From the NCBI RefSeq assembly GCF_004102745.1, contig NZ_RLII01000003.1, forward strand, positions 205,564-269,563: DNA of 64,000 bases. Direction: 5' to 3'. Below the pieces are notes generated by a model. That model worked only from the letters and a program-made list of their open reading frames with translations. It was not told the DNA's origin and did no database searches. The DNA is from Acetivibrio mesophilus. Its GTDB lineage: Bacteria; Bacillota; Clostridia; Acetivibrionales; Acetivibrionaceae. Below are positions 40,988 through 49,483 of this stretch, piece after piece. The translations under genes and the position numbers were made by a program. Position 1 is the stretch's first letter. Each line of letters begins with the position of its first letter.

Positions 40988-41673
40988 TATTTCACCTCAA
41001 ATTTGTATCCAACACCCCAAACAGTTTTAAGCTGCCAGTTCTGACCCTCACTGTCCAGTTTTTCCCGCAGCCTCTTTATGTGAACATCCACAGTTCTTGA
41101 ATCTCCATAGAAATCAAACCCCCAAACCTGCTCTAGAAGTTGTTCCCGCGTGAACACCTTATTGGGGTTTGATGCAAGAAAATAGAGGAGCTCCAGCTCC
41201 TTTGGCGGAAATTCCATATCTTTGCCGTTTACTTTCAATGTATAATTCGTCTTATTTATAATTAGATTCGGATAAACTATCTCCTGAACATCACTGTCTT
41301 TATGCTCATATCTTCTAAGCACCGCCTTTAGCCTTGCCACCAGCTCCTTTGGCTCAAAGGGTTTTACAAGGTAATCATCGGCGCCAAGCTCCAGTCCCAA
41401 TACCTTGTCAAAAGTTTCCCCCTTGGCCGAGAGCATAATTACAGGAATATTGCTGATCTTTCTAATCTCCCGGCAAACCTGCCATCCATCTGCCCCGGGA
41501 AGCATAATATCAAGAATAACTATGTTTGGAGTAGTACTTCTAAATACTTCCAGAGCTTTATTGCCATTGTATACTGTAGAAACCTCAAAACCTTCCTTCT
41601 CCATATACAGTCTTATAAGCTCACAGATATTTACATCGTCGTCAATTACAAGAACTCTGGTTTTATTGTTCAT
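40987..41673 (-). CDS. OmpR/PhoB-family response regulator
   Basis: 228 residues. Receiver with acidic pair DDD at 11-13, phospho-acceptor D55 (IVILDIMLPGADGW) and Lys in YLVKPFEPKEL; C-terminal winged helix about 130-226 (MEFPPKELELLYFLASNPNK, SRTVDVHIKRLREKL, VWGVGYKFEV). First gene of the operon with the kinase; likely targets are htrA and envelope genes. Confidence 0.94.
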   Translation of the reverse strand: MNNKTRVLVIDDDVNICELIRLYMEKEGFEVSTVYNGNKALEVFRSTTPNIVILDIMLPGADGWQVCREIRKISNIPVIMLSAKGETFDKVLGLELGADDYLVKPFEPKELVARLKAVLRRYEHKDSDVQEIVYPNLIINKTNYTLKVNGKDMEFPPKELELLYFLASNPNKVFTREQLLEQVWGFDFYGDSRTVDVHIKRLREKLDSEGQNWQLKTVWGVGYKFEVK

Positions 41674-41740
41674 ATTCTATCACCCCAATAATTTTAATGC
41701 GCAGGCCTATACACAATCGTACATTAATATGAACAACATG

Positions 41741-41929
41741 TCAGTTTAATATTTCATTGCGGATAGGCAAACTGTTCAGTACTATGTTTTGTATCTTTAT
41801 TTCCTCTTGAAGCTTTTTTTGCTCCTCTTTTAACTCGTTTATGGTATTTACAAGTCTTTCATTCTCTTCAATCAAGACTTTTATCATTTCCCTGATATCA
41901 TTGATAGCAAGCCTGTCCTCCTGTCTCAT
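41741..41929 (-). CDS. Small coiled-coil protein
   Basis: 62 residues, MRQEDRLAINDIREMIKVLI then EENERLVNTINELKEEQKKL: one long heptad-patterned amphipathic helix, highly charged, no membrane segment. The strong ribosome site GGGGGGATATCT before ATG and absence of frame competition support it as real. It ends 68 bases upstream of the two-component operon. Function unknown. Confidence 0.65.
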   Translation of the reverse strand: MRQEDRLAINDIREMIKVLIEENERLVNTINELKEEQKKLQEEIKIQNIVLNSLPIRNEILN

Positions 41930-42200
41930 AGATATCCCCCCCTAATCAATTAATGTATATTCTTATGAAACAAATGCATATAAAATAATATTATTTAATC
42001 TCTATTACTATTATATTAGAATACATTATTTGTTACTGTATATTATAGCAAATTTATTGTTTTGTGAATACCAAATTTAATATAAGCTATTTCTTACCAT
42101 AGAATATCTGTTGACTTGCCAACAGTGTTATGATAAGTTTTAGATATGCATAATTTATTATAGTAATAGAATATTTTATCTTTTTAGGAGGGGTCAAAAA

Positions 42201-42539
42201 ATGATTGGATTAGCTTTTGTCATCGTTTTAGCTTCAGTGGTAGCACTCGTTCTCGTTATTTGTCTGTTTATGTTTCTAAACAGAAAGTCTGATTCGTCCA
42301 CACCTGACAACAATCAGCCTTCCGCTAATTTAGTCGCCACCCCAGGCAGGACTAAAAAAAACAATAGCAATATTCCCGATGACGATGCCCTTGTAGCGGT
42401 ATTGACTGCCGCAGTACTTGCAAGTATGGGAAACAGGCCCGACATAAAAATAAGAGTAACTTCTTTCAGACGTGTACCTGAGACATCGCCAATTTGGAAT
42501 ACTGTAGGGAGAAAAGAATATATTTCCAACAAGCTCTAA
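42201..42539 (+). CDS. OadG-like small membrane protein
   Basis: 112 residues: N-terminal TM helix 2-27 (IGLAFVIVLASVVALVLVIC), a polar linker rich in Asn/Pro/Lys, then VAVLTAAVLASMGNRPDIKI with RVTSFRRV. This is the layout of the gamma subunit (OadG) of sodium-pumping decarboxylases and of clostridial relatives. No alpha or beta decarboxylase genes are adjacent, so its partner is unknown. GGAGGGG precedes the ATG. Confidence 0.7.
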   Translation: MIGLAFVIVLASVVALVLVICLFMFLNRKSDSSTPDNNQPSANLVATPGRTKKNNSNIPDDDALVAVLTAAVLASMGNRPDIKIRVTSFRRVPETSPIWNTVGRKEYISNKL

Positions 42540-42573
42540 GTTATTGTAGACCAGTGTATTACTTTACAACAAC

Positions 42574-43440
42574 TTAGTTATACACTCTATTTAGGAACAA
42601 TTTCATAGCATTTTCCCCTAAAATAATCTTCTTTTGTTCATCAGTAAGATTCATTCCCATGAATCTTTTTAAGTCCCATGCAGGGCTTCCCCATGGGTAA
42701 TCAGAACCAAAAACCAGTCTATCGGCTCCGATTTCGCTTATGACACCCTCGGGTATACTATCATCAAGCCAACTGGGTTCATTTGTTTCTCTTATTTGAG
42801 GGTAACCGGAAATAACAATGGATGTATCAAAGCAAACATTTTTATAACTCTTTGAAAGCCTTAAAACATCCTTTACATTGCCGTCGGCCATATGGGTAAG
42901 TACAAAAGGTATATTTTCATACCTTGCTATCAGCGGTTCGAGGGTTTCTACATCAGAAAACTCATTAAGCCTTGCATTTGCCACCCTGCCGCAATGAAAT
43001 ACTATAGGAAAAGCAATGTCATTGCAAAACTCATATATGCCTTCCAATTTTCTATCCTTAGGGTCAAAGCCTTGGGCCATGGGATGCAACTTAATACCCT
43101 TTGCCCCATCTAAAATATATTCGTTAAGCAAGCTTTCAAAGGACACATCCATGTCCGGATGGAAGCTTACTAGAGGTATCAGATTGGGATGTTTCCGTGA
43201 TTCTTCAAGAGTCCATTTGTTGTTGCTGTGAAGAATTTTGGCCGGCGCAAAATTAGCCATAACGGTATAGTCTATACCCTCATTTTCCATGCTCTTTAGG
43301 ACATCATCAATAGTACCTGTTCCAGGATTTTCAAACTCTATACTGTACATCTTGTTAAAAGATTGCAATATTTTAGAAGAAACCTCTTCTGACGAAAAAG
43401 TATGTACATGCCCATCTACAATTGTAAAGTTACCTATCAT
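42574..43440 (-). CDS. Amidohydrolase-family (TIM-barrel) metal-dependent hydrolase
   Basis: 288 residues of the amidohydrolase-2 type. N-terminal metal motif DGHVHTFSS (HxH) at about 9-16, PLVSFHPDMD, KGIKLHPMAQGFDP with a Lys-Leu-His, PIVFHCGRVANARL, PFVLTHMADGNVKD, and SDYPWGSPAWDLKRF near the C-terminus with the final Asp. Relatives act on C-N or C-C bonds (for example decarboxylases); substrate cannot be predicted. Single gene between oadG-like (convergent) and apgM (divergent). Confidence 0.85.
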   Translation of the reverse strand: MIGNFTIVDGHVHTFSSEEVSSKILQSFNKMYSIEFENPGTGTIDDVLKSMENEGIDYTVMANFAPAKILHSNNKWTLEESRKHPNLIPLVSFHPDMDVSFESLLNEYILDGAKGIKLHPMAQGFDPKDRKLEGIYEFCNDIAFPIVFHCGRVANARLNEFSDVETLEPLIARYENIPFVLTHMADGNVKDVLRLSKSYKNVCFDTSIVISGYPQIRETNEPSWLDDSIPEGVISEIGADRLVFGSDYPWGSPAWDLKRFMGMNLTDEQKKIILGENAMKLFLNRVYN

Positions 43441-43571
43441 TTCTTACTACTCCCTCTTATTCTATATGAGAATTTTACTTATAAAAATTGCATCTGCTTC
43501 TTTATTGCCATAAGGTAATTATAGATTATTATTGCCGTCAAATCAAACAACAAATTTATGTCGTCAATTCT

Positions 43572-43599
43572 TTGCATACGTTTTAAAGTTTGCTATAAT
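43572..43599 (+). promoter_or_regulatory. Promoter of apgM
   Basis: TTGCAT (43572-43577), 16-base spacer, TATAAT (43594-43599), about 55 bases before the ATG. Confidence 0.5.
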
Positions 43600-43653
43600 T
43601 AAATGGTTAATATATCTAAAACCATATAAAATAATGTTAAAGGAATTGATTTT

Positions 43654-44862
43654 ATGAAATACGTATTAATACTGGGAGACGGAATGGCTGACTATCCCCT
43701 TTCCCAACTGGACAATAAAACACCTCTGCAATATGCAAAAAAGCCCAATATCGATTTTCTTGCGCAAAACGCTGAGGTTGGCATGGTAAAGACCATCCCG
43801 GAAGGTATTCCCCCGGGAAGTGATGCCGCAAATCTTTCGGTCATGGGTTACAGCCCAAAGATTTATTATACCGGGCGCTCGCCCCTTGAAGCAATAAGCA
43901 TGGGGATTGACCTTTCGGACACGGATGTAGCCATAAGATGCAACCTGGTCACTCTATCGGAAGATGAAAAATATGACCAAAAAACCATGATTGACTACAG
44001 TTCCGATGAAATATCTTCTGAGGAAGCAAAAGAGCTTATTGGCGAGGTAAACAAGCATTTTAAGAGTGACAGCATGTGCTTCTATCCCGGCATAAGCTAT
44101 CGCCACTGCATGGTGTGGAATAACGGTTCTACGGGATTAAAGCTTACTCCTCCCCATGACATACTGGAAAAGAAAATCACCGACTATCTCCCCTCTGGAG
44201 AAAGCACTAAAATACTTTTGGATATGATGATTAAAAGCTATGATATTTTAAAGGATCATCCCGTTAACAAGGCTAGAGTTAGTAGAGGACTTCGTCCTGC
44301 CAATTCCATATGGCTCTGGGGAGAAGGCAAAAAGCCGAGCATTCCGAAGTTCTATGATAAGTATAAGCTAAATGGCTCCGTTATTTCTGCCGTTGACCTT
44401 ATTAAAGGAATAGGTATTCTGGCCGGGCTTAGAAATGTTGAAGTTGAAGGCGCAACCGGAAACATCGATACTAATTTTTGCGGCAAGGCCGAGGCAGCAC
44501 TAAAAGAGCTTGAATCCGGACAAGACTTCGTGTATCTTCACATAGAAGCACCGGATGAATGCGGTCACAGACATGAAATTGAAAATAAAGTTAAGTCAAT
44601 TGAATTAATAGATGATCAGGTTGTGGGTACGATTATTAAAGGACTTGAAAAGTATGACGACTACAGGATATTAATTTTACCGGATCACCCTACTCCCCTG
44701 TCCTTGAGGACCCATACCTCCGAGCCTGTTCCCTTTCTTTTATATCAAAAGTCAAGGGCAAAAAAATCCGGTGTTACAGGATATGACGAATTGCAAGCCA
44801 GCAAAACAGGCATCATGATTAATGAAGGTTACAAACTTATGGATCATTTTATACTGGATTGA
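43654..44862 (+). CDS. apgM: Cofactor-independent phosphoglycerate mutase (ApgM type)
   Basis: 402-residue alkaline-phosphatase-superfamily enzyme converting 3-phosphoglycerate to 2-phosphoglycerate. Metal motif LGDGMADYP at 7-15, nucleophilic Ser in GIPPGSDAANLSVMGY near 56, YTGRSPLEA, HIEAPDECGHRHEIENKVKS with metal ligands, and LPDHPTPLSLRTHT. This is the archaeal/clostridial ApgM subfamily, shorter than GpmI (about 510). Some relatives have been annotated as homoserine kinase, which remains an alternative. Confidence 0.9.
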   Translation: MKYVLILGDGMADYPLSQLDNKTPLQYAKKPNIDFLAQNAEVGMVKTIPEGIPPGSDAANLSVMGYSPKIYYTGRSPLEAISMGIDLSDTDVAIRCNLVTLSEDEKYDQKTMIDYSSDEISSEEAKELIGEVNKHFKSDSMCFYPGISYRHCMVWNNGSTGLKLTPPHDILEKKITDYLPSGESTKILLDMMIKSYDILKDHPVNKARVSRGLRPANSIWLWGEGKKPSIPKFYDKYKLNGSVISAVDLIKGIGILAGLRNVEVEGATGNIDTNFCGKAEAALKELESGQDFVYLHIEAPDECGHRHEIENKVKSIELIDDQVVGTIIKGLEKYDDYRILILPDHPTPLSLRTHTSEPVPFLLYQKSRAKKSGVTGYDELQASKTGIMINEGYKLMDHFILD

Positions 44863-44888
44863 TCACTGTTAAATATTTCCTTTGAATA

Positions 44889-44935
44889 ATCCTAGAAATC
44901 GCTCGGATTTAAAGTTTCCGGGCGATTTCTAGGAT
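44889..44935 (+). terminator. Long hairpin after apgM
   Basis: ATCCTAGAAATCGCTCGGA (44889-44907) pairs with TCCGGGCGATTTCTAGGAT (44917-44935), 19 bp with one wobble. No T tract follows directly; dispersed repeat copy C abuts it, so termination is possible but unproven. Confidence 0.5.
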
Positions 44936-44994
44936 CTTGGAATAAAATGAAAGAGGCAAAAGTGAAGAGCCTCGATATCCCGAGCTTTTATTTT
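44935..44994 (+). repeat. Dispersed ~65-bp intergenic repeat, copy C
   Basis: Reads TCTTGGAATAAAATGAAAGA, then GGCAAAAGTGAAGAGCCTCG and ATATCCCGAGCTTTTATTTT. Opposite strand to copies A, B and D but, like them, in sense orientation downstream of a gene (apgM). Its frame gives MKEAKVKSLDIPSFYFMSE and then a stop. Lacks the left arm of the GCCTCTT hairpin. Confidence 0.75.
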
Positions 44995-46006
44995 ATGTCA
45001 GAATAATATCTTCAACAAACAGAGTGAGATCTTCTAAAAGGTCAATATCTCCTATTATATCGTTATTATTATCGTTATATGTCCTCACTACAGGCCTTTG
45101 GGGGCTTCCCATGTTCTGCCGTATCACAACACCGCACAGTCCATTGCTGAGCTTCACAGTACACCCATCAGGGTAAAACACTATGGTATCGCGAAACAAC
45201 TGCACAACTTCAGGGTCAAGAATAGTCCCCGCAACAGCCAGAATAACCTCAAATGCTTGATGCGGCATAATGGAAACACCTTTGTTTTGGCTACCATGCA
45301 GGACATTATCGTAGTAATCTGCCGCCCTCACAATTCTAGCATAATCGGAAATACCGGTGCCTTTCAGCTTTCTTGGATAGCCGCTTCCATCAAAGTTTTC
45401 ATGATGCTCATAACATACTTTGGAAGAATTCAAGCTCATGCCTCTGAGCTTGCGCATCATTTCAAAACCCATCTCAACATGTTCCGGCTTCTCTTCCTCA
45501 CAGTTTTCCCGACCCAAGTCATGTATCAGAGCCCCTGCAACAAGATCGCAAAGCTGGTTGAATGTATATGACAATCGGTTTCCAATATAGGCAGTTATTA
45601 TCGCCACATTGACACTGTGCTCGACAACATACTCATCAACAACATCCATGGAAAGCATGCTGATGCCCTTGTCTCTGTACTCTCTGACATAATCAACGAT
45701 TTTTTTTGCAGCATCCTTTATAGTATACTCGTCTATTTCCTCGGAGTTGTGTAAATTTGCATGTGCTTTTTTCAATACCTTAACAACATCATTTCTTGTC
45801 GTTATGTCAATTGGTTGAACTGCCTTAACATCTTCAAACCTGACATCATCTATATAGACCCTATTTATTCCCAATTCTTTGAATTTTTCTATATAAGCTT
45901 GCTTAAGAACCATGCCAGAGTTTAAGATGATTTTGCCGCTCGCGGTTAATACAGGCCTTGCCAACTCGTCCCCAGGTTTTAATGAATTTACGCCGACAAG
46001 TCTCAT
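44993..46006 (-). CDS. HD-GYP-domain protein
   Basis: 337 residues, soluble. N-terminal region about 1-60 (DELARPVLTASGKIILNSGM) is the small beta domain often preceding HD-GYP; HD-GYP about 115-300: EHSVNVAIITAYIG, ALIHDLGRENCEEE, HVEMGFEMM, YEHHENFDGSGYPRKLKGTG and RAADYYDNVLHG. HD and GYP residues are intact, although the HDxGK lysine is replaced by Arg (HDLGRE). The C-terminal 40 residues (SNGLCGVVIRQNMGSPQRPV) form another beta region. Predicted cyclic-di-GMP phosphodiesterase. Ribosome site TGGAGG. A perfect Spo0A-like box lies about 150 bases upstream. Confidence 0.88.
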   Translation of the reverse strand: MRLVGVNSLKPGDELARPVLTASGKIILNSGMVLKQAYIEKFKELGINRVYIDDVRFEDVKAVQPIDITTRNDVVKVLKKAHANLHNSEEIDEYTIKDAAKKIVDYVREYRDKGISMLSMDVVDEYVVEHSVNVAIITAYIGNRLSYTFNQLCDLVAGALIHDLGRENCEEEKPEHVEMGFEMMRKLRGMSLNSSKVCYEHHENFDGSGYPRKLKGTGISDYARIVRAADYYDNVLHGSQNKGVSIMPHQAFEVILAVAGTILDPEVVQLFRDTIVFYPDGCTVKLSNGLCGVVIRQNMGSPQRPVVRTYNDNNNDIIGDIDLLEDLTLFVEDIILT

Positions 46007-46153
46007 TGCTTACCTCCATGTACGAAAATTATTAAAGGCCAGGACCTCCTATCCATGGCTTTCCGTTCATATTCTTCTTTATCTATATTTTGATAACACA
46101 AGGTGGTATATGAATTTTGAATTCTTTATAAAATACAGTTTGCAAATAATATA

Positions 46154-46160
46154 TTCGACA
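46154..46160 (+). promoter_or_regulatory. Possible Spo0A (0A) box
   Basis: TTCGACA in the context ATATTCGACAAA, which matches the 0A box (reverse TTTGTCGAATAT). It sits 148 bases upstream of the HD-GYP start and 74 bases beyond the recombinase stop. A 7-mer can occur by chance. Confidence 0.25.
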
Positions 46161-46233
46161 AAAAAGTTTTTTTTCCTGTCACATGAAAAGCAAAAATTCT
46201 TTTTGGCAAATCTCCATAAAATAGAATTTTATA

Positions 46234-47823
46234 TCAAAAACTGTATTCGATTAAAACCGCACCATACAGTTCTATATACCCTTTTTCCATAGAGGAAAGA
46301 TTCAATTTCCACTTTTCTTCCTCATAATTATCACCCTTATCAAAAACTATTATCCTGTTTATCATTATTTTGACAATCTCATTTGTAATACCATTATTTG
46401 CAATGTAATTCTTTAATTCAAAAACCCTGTCGCATAAGTCATGGGATTCTGTTTTTCTTGCCTCCAATTGAGAAATTTCCTGCTTTATAGCAGAGATTCT
46501 GTTTTCAATCTGCTGATTCATCCTCAAGAAAAGACTTTCAGATATCTTATTCTCAAGCTTATCTTGATAGAGAATCTCTTGCTGCTTTTGCTTTGTTTCC
46601 AGCTGCTTTAAAAGTTTTTTTCGTAATGCTTCATAATCCTCCATCATCTCATTATTTTCAAGCTTTTGCATTATTTTTTTTACTGCTTTCTCATCCTTTA
46701 AAAGTCTTGTAATATCCTCTAAAACAACTTCACAAAGATCCTTTTCTCTAATACTGTGGCTTGTGCATGCAGCTCGTCCATCCTTGCCGTAGCTGCTGCA
46801 AATATAGCCCATAGGCCGGTTATCTCGCTTTCTTGCAAACATAATGCTTCCACAGGCTCCACAAAATATGCTACTGCGAAATACATGTATAGTCCCCTTG
46901 TGAGGACCTGTTCTTACATTTTTATTATTCCTTATCCTTTGTATCTCTTCATATTCCTCCTTTGAAACAATAGGTTCGTGGGTATTCTCAGTTATCACCC
47001 ATCGATTCTCGGGCAGGCGTCTGGTCTTCTTGCTCTTAAAACTAATCTTTTCACTTACTCCCTGTACAGTATCTCCGGTATAAACCCTGCTTAAAAGTAT
47101 CCTTCTTATAGCTATGGAATTCCAAAGCCCCTTTGAAGGCGATGCTATCCCCTCACTGTTCAATATACCTGCGATGTAGCTATAGCCATATCCTTCCCTA
47201 TAAAGACTGTATATTCTCCTTACAATATCCGCTTGCTCCTTGTTTACAATCAGTCGGTTCTTCTCATACGGCGACTTCTCATATCCAAAGGGCGCATGCC
47301 CAATATACTCCCCTTTTTGTATCTTAAATCTCAAGTTGGTTCGGATTTTTCTGGAGATATCCAAGATGTAACGCTCGTTAAACCATGTCTCAATTCCTAC
47401 AATGTCATTATCCTTGAGACTATCGTACCTTCCATCAAAGGTAACCACCCTCACTCCATTCTCCTCCAAGAAATCAAGGAATAAAAGGGTTTTTGCGTTA
47501 TTCCTCCCTAGTCTGGACAAATCCTTTAGCACCAGAAGATTTATCCTTCCTTCCAACACATCACGTTTTAGCTCTTCAATCCCCTTTCTCTCAAAGCCGG
47601 AGCCGGAAACATTATCATCAATATAAATGCCTTTAATCTCACCCAACTCATTTTTCTTTACATAATCAATGAGCAAATCTCTTTGGGTCTCTATGGTCTC
47701 ATAGTTTTCCTCATTGTCATCCCTGCTCTCCCGAACATAAATACCTGCTTTGTAGACAATAAAGACTTCATCGTTTCGAATAAGCACATCACCCCTGCCT
47801 TTCGCTTTTCTATACCAATTCAT
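46234..47823 (-). CDS. Large serine recombinase
   Basis: 529 residues. Resolvase domain about 25-165 with the catalytic Ser in GIYVRESRDD and the RLGRN motif in LVLKDLSRLGRNN; recombinase domain about 180-295 (HAPFGYEKSPYEKNRLIVNK); zinc ribbon about 325-365 with CGACG and CSS..ACTS cysteines (FCGACGSIMFARKRDN); a long coiled coil about 395-470 (LLKQLETKQKQQEILYQDKL). All parts of a functional site-specific integrase or excisionase of the phage/ICE/transposon type are present, but no phage or conjugative genes flank it. The start has a weak ribosome site, so the true start may be slightly downstream. A recent gene-only insertion or an element remnant are both possible. Confidence 0.9.
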   Translation of the reverse strand: MNWYRKAKGRGDVLIRNDEVFIVYKAGIYVRESRDDNEENYETIETQRDLLIDYVKKNELGEIKGIYIDDNVSGSGFERKGIEELKRDVLEGRINLLVLKDLSRLGRNNAKTLLFLDFLEENGVRVVTFDGRYDSLKDNDIVGIETWFNERYILDISRKIRTNLRFKIQKGEYIGHAPFGYEKSPYEKNRLIVNKEQADIVRRIYSLYREGYGYSYIAGILNSEGIASPSKGLWNSIAIRRILLSRVYTGDTVQGVSEKISFKSKKTRRLPENRWVITENTHEPIVSKEEYEEIQRIRNNKNVRTGPHKGTIHVFRSSIFCGACGSIMFARKRDNRPMGYICSSYGKDGRAACTSHSIREKDLCEVVLEDITRLLKDEKAVKKIMQKLENNEMMEDYEALRKKLLKQLETKQKQQEILYQDKLENKISESLFLRMNQQIENRISAIKQEISQLEARKTESHDLCDRVFELKNYIANNGITNEIVKIMINRIIVFDKGDNYEEEKWKLNLSSMEKGYIELYGAVLIEYSF

Positions 47824-48016
47824 TATTATAGCTTGAATTATCTACCGATTTTCTGTAGAAACATTTGAATGATTTTAGTCAAAACATCTTCAACCTTTTT
47901 CTGACCCTTATATCTTTTTACAATTACCCTTGATTTTGAGTCCCTGTTTTCCATCCTCGGGTACCTCGTTTTGTTGATGCTAACTAATATATATGCGAAA
48001 GGAAAATATTATAAAA

Positions 48017-48046
48017 ATTGTCCGGATCATTTTTAATCCGGACAAC
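48017..48046 (-). terminator. Terminator of the 5-FTHF cyclo-ligase gene
   Basis: TTGTCCGGAT (48018-48027) pairs with ATCCGGACAA (48036-48045); on the minus strand the stem is followed by TTTTTATAATATTTT. Confidence 0.8.
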
Positions 48047-48089
48047 TTCGTATTCTTAAAACATAGACCGATATCAACCACTGTGATAA

Positions 48090-48665
48090 TTAGCGATAGA
48101 TTTTGCTTTCGGTAATAACCGCATCCATTAGCATATCATGTTCTTCTTTAGGAATACTTGAAAAAACCTGAATGTCAAAAGCAATTCCTACTTTCAAGCA
48201 ATCATCCCGCACTTCTCTTAGAAAAACATCATAGTAGCCTGCGCCATATCCAATCCTGCCTCCCTTTACGTCAAAGGCAACCCCCGGCACTACAACTAAA
48301 TCAATTTCTTTAGGATCAATTTTTCTTGAAAACTGCTTTACCGGTTCTAAAATACCGTAAGTACCAGGCTTGACACTCTCTTCTCTGTCCTTTAACTCGT
48401 ATGGAAATATTTTCTTCGTGCCATCCTCAGAATCAATAAGAGGCAAAACTACAGTCTTGCCGAGATTTAAGCAGTGATCTATCAAGAACTTAGTCATAAC
48501 CTCATTTTTAAAATCCATATAAGCCATTATGAAATTGCTATTATTAAACCCCTCAAAGGATATCAGCTTTTCTGTAATCAATTTGCTCTTTCGGATAACT
48601 TCTTCCTCCGAAAGTCCTTTTCTAATATTTAGTACTTCCTTTCTAAGCTTCTTCTTATCTTTCAT
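48090..48665 (-). CDS. 5-formyltetrahydrofolate cyclo-ligase
   Basis: 191 residues; ATP-dependent conversion of 5-formyl-THF to 5,10-methenyl-THF. N-terminal basic KKKLRKEVLNIRKGLSEEE, substrate/ATP loop ILEPVKQFSRKIDPKEIDLV and the signature GRIGYGAGYYDVFLREV (GxGxGYYD) near 135-150. I prefer the ATG at 48665 because the AAGG ribosome site lies nine bases before it. Eight bases downstream of the zinc-ribbon protein gene stop at 48682 on the same strand, so probably one operon. Confidence 0.93.
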   Translation of the reverse strand: MKDKKKLRKEVLNIRKGLSEEEVIRKSKLITEKLISFEGFNNSNFIMAYMDFKNEVMTKFLIDHCLNLGKTVVLPLIDSEDGTKKIFPYELKDREESVKPGTYGILEPVKQFSRKIDPKEIDLVVVPGVAFDVKGGRIGYGAGYYDVFLREVRDDCLKVGIAFDIQVFSSIPKEEHDMLMDAVITESKIYR

Positions 48666-48681
48666 AAACCTCATCCTTTTA

Positions 48682-49383
48682 CTAGCTAAAATCTAAGCTG
48701 AAAAAACATAATATCAGAAAAGCAAAAGCGACAATCGATACAACAAAGGCAATAACAGATGAAACCAAAAGGGCTACCCCAAAGGATTTTCTGTCTTTAT
48801 CCCCTTCTGTATTCATTAACACTATAGCCGCAATCACTCCAAAAAGCTGTCCTATTCCCGGTAAAAGATTGGACAGTGTAACCATGAAAACTTTCATGCC
48901 GTTTCCTAAGGGCTGTTTTAAATTGTCGCTATATATGTTATTCACTTCAGCTTTAATAGGCTTAGTAGCAGCTAAGTTACCGGGTCGAATCTCGGGCTTT
49001 TTCATGCTACTGCTTTTTTCAGGATTATTATTCTCTATAGGGGCATCCGCCTTGTTAATCAAAGCTTCTCTGTTGGCCAAAGCCTCTCTTAATGCAAAGT
49101 CATCGTCATCATAATTTAAATACTGCTCACTAGAGACCGGCTTTCCAGTAAAATCGGTAACAGAGTTACTGTCGTTGATTGATTTCTCAAACCTGTATGC
49201 ACTATCGGCAGTATCGACTTCACTATCTTCATCTATCGTATCAACTATACCTTGAGAACCAGCATCCAAATAGCTTGCATCCAACTCAAGTAAACTGCCA
49301 CAGTAAGGACAACGCTTAAAATCGGAAGCAATATTTTCGCCACAGAAATTACACATCTTTCTACTGTTACCAATGTTGTCCAT
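48682..49383 (-). CDS. Zinc-ribbon membrane protein, unknown function
   Basis: 233 residues from ATG 49383 (AAGGAGGATT upstream). N-terminal double-CxxC zinc ribbon (MCNFCGENIASDFKRCPYCG) at 10-29; an acidic, disordered middle; two TM helices near 165-190 (TLSNLLPGIGQLFGVIAAIV) and 205-230 (VALLVSSVIAFVVSIVAFAF). This composition is widespread in Firmicutes and has no fixed function. Confidence 0.8.
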   Translation of the reverse strand: MDNIGNSRKMCNFCGENIASDFKRCPYCGSLLELDASYLDAGSQGIVDTIDEDSEVDTADSAYRFEKSINDSNSVTDFTGKPVSSEQYLNYDDDDFALREALANREALINKADAPIENNNPEKSSSMKKPEIRPGNLAATKPIKAEVNNIYSDNLKQPLGNGMKVFMVTLSNLLPGIGQLFGVIAAIVLMNTEGDKDRKSFGVALLVSSVIAFVVSIVAFAFLILCFFSLDFS

Positions 49384-49483
49384 ATCTAATCCTCCTTGTA
49401 AGTATACTGACATCTAAACTGCCCTAAGTAAATATTCTTCAACACCAATGAAAATCCTTCACACCATATTAAATTTATACTAA

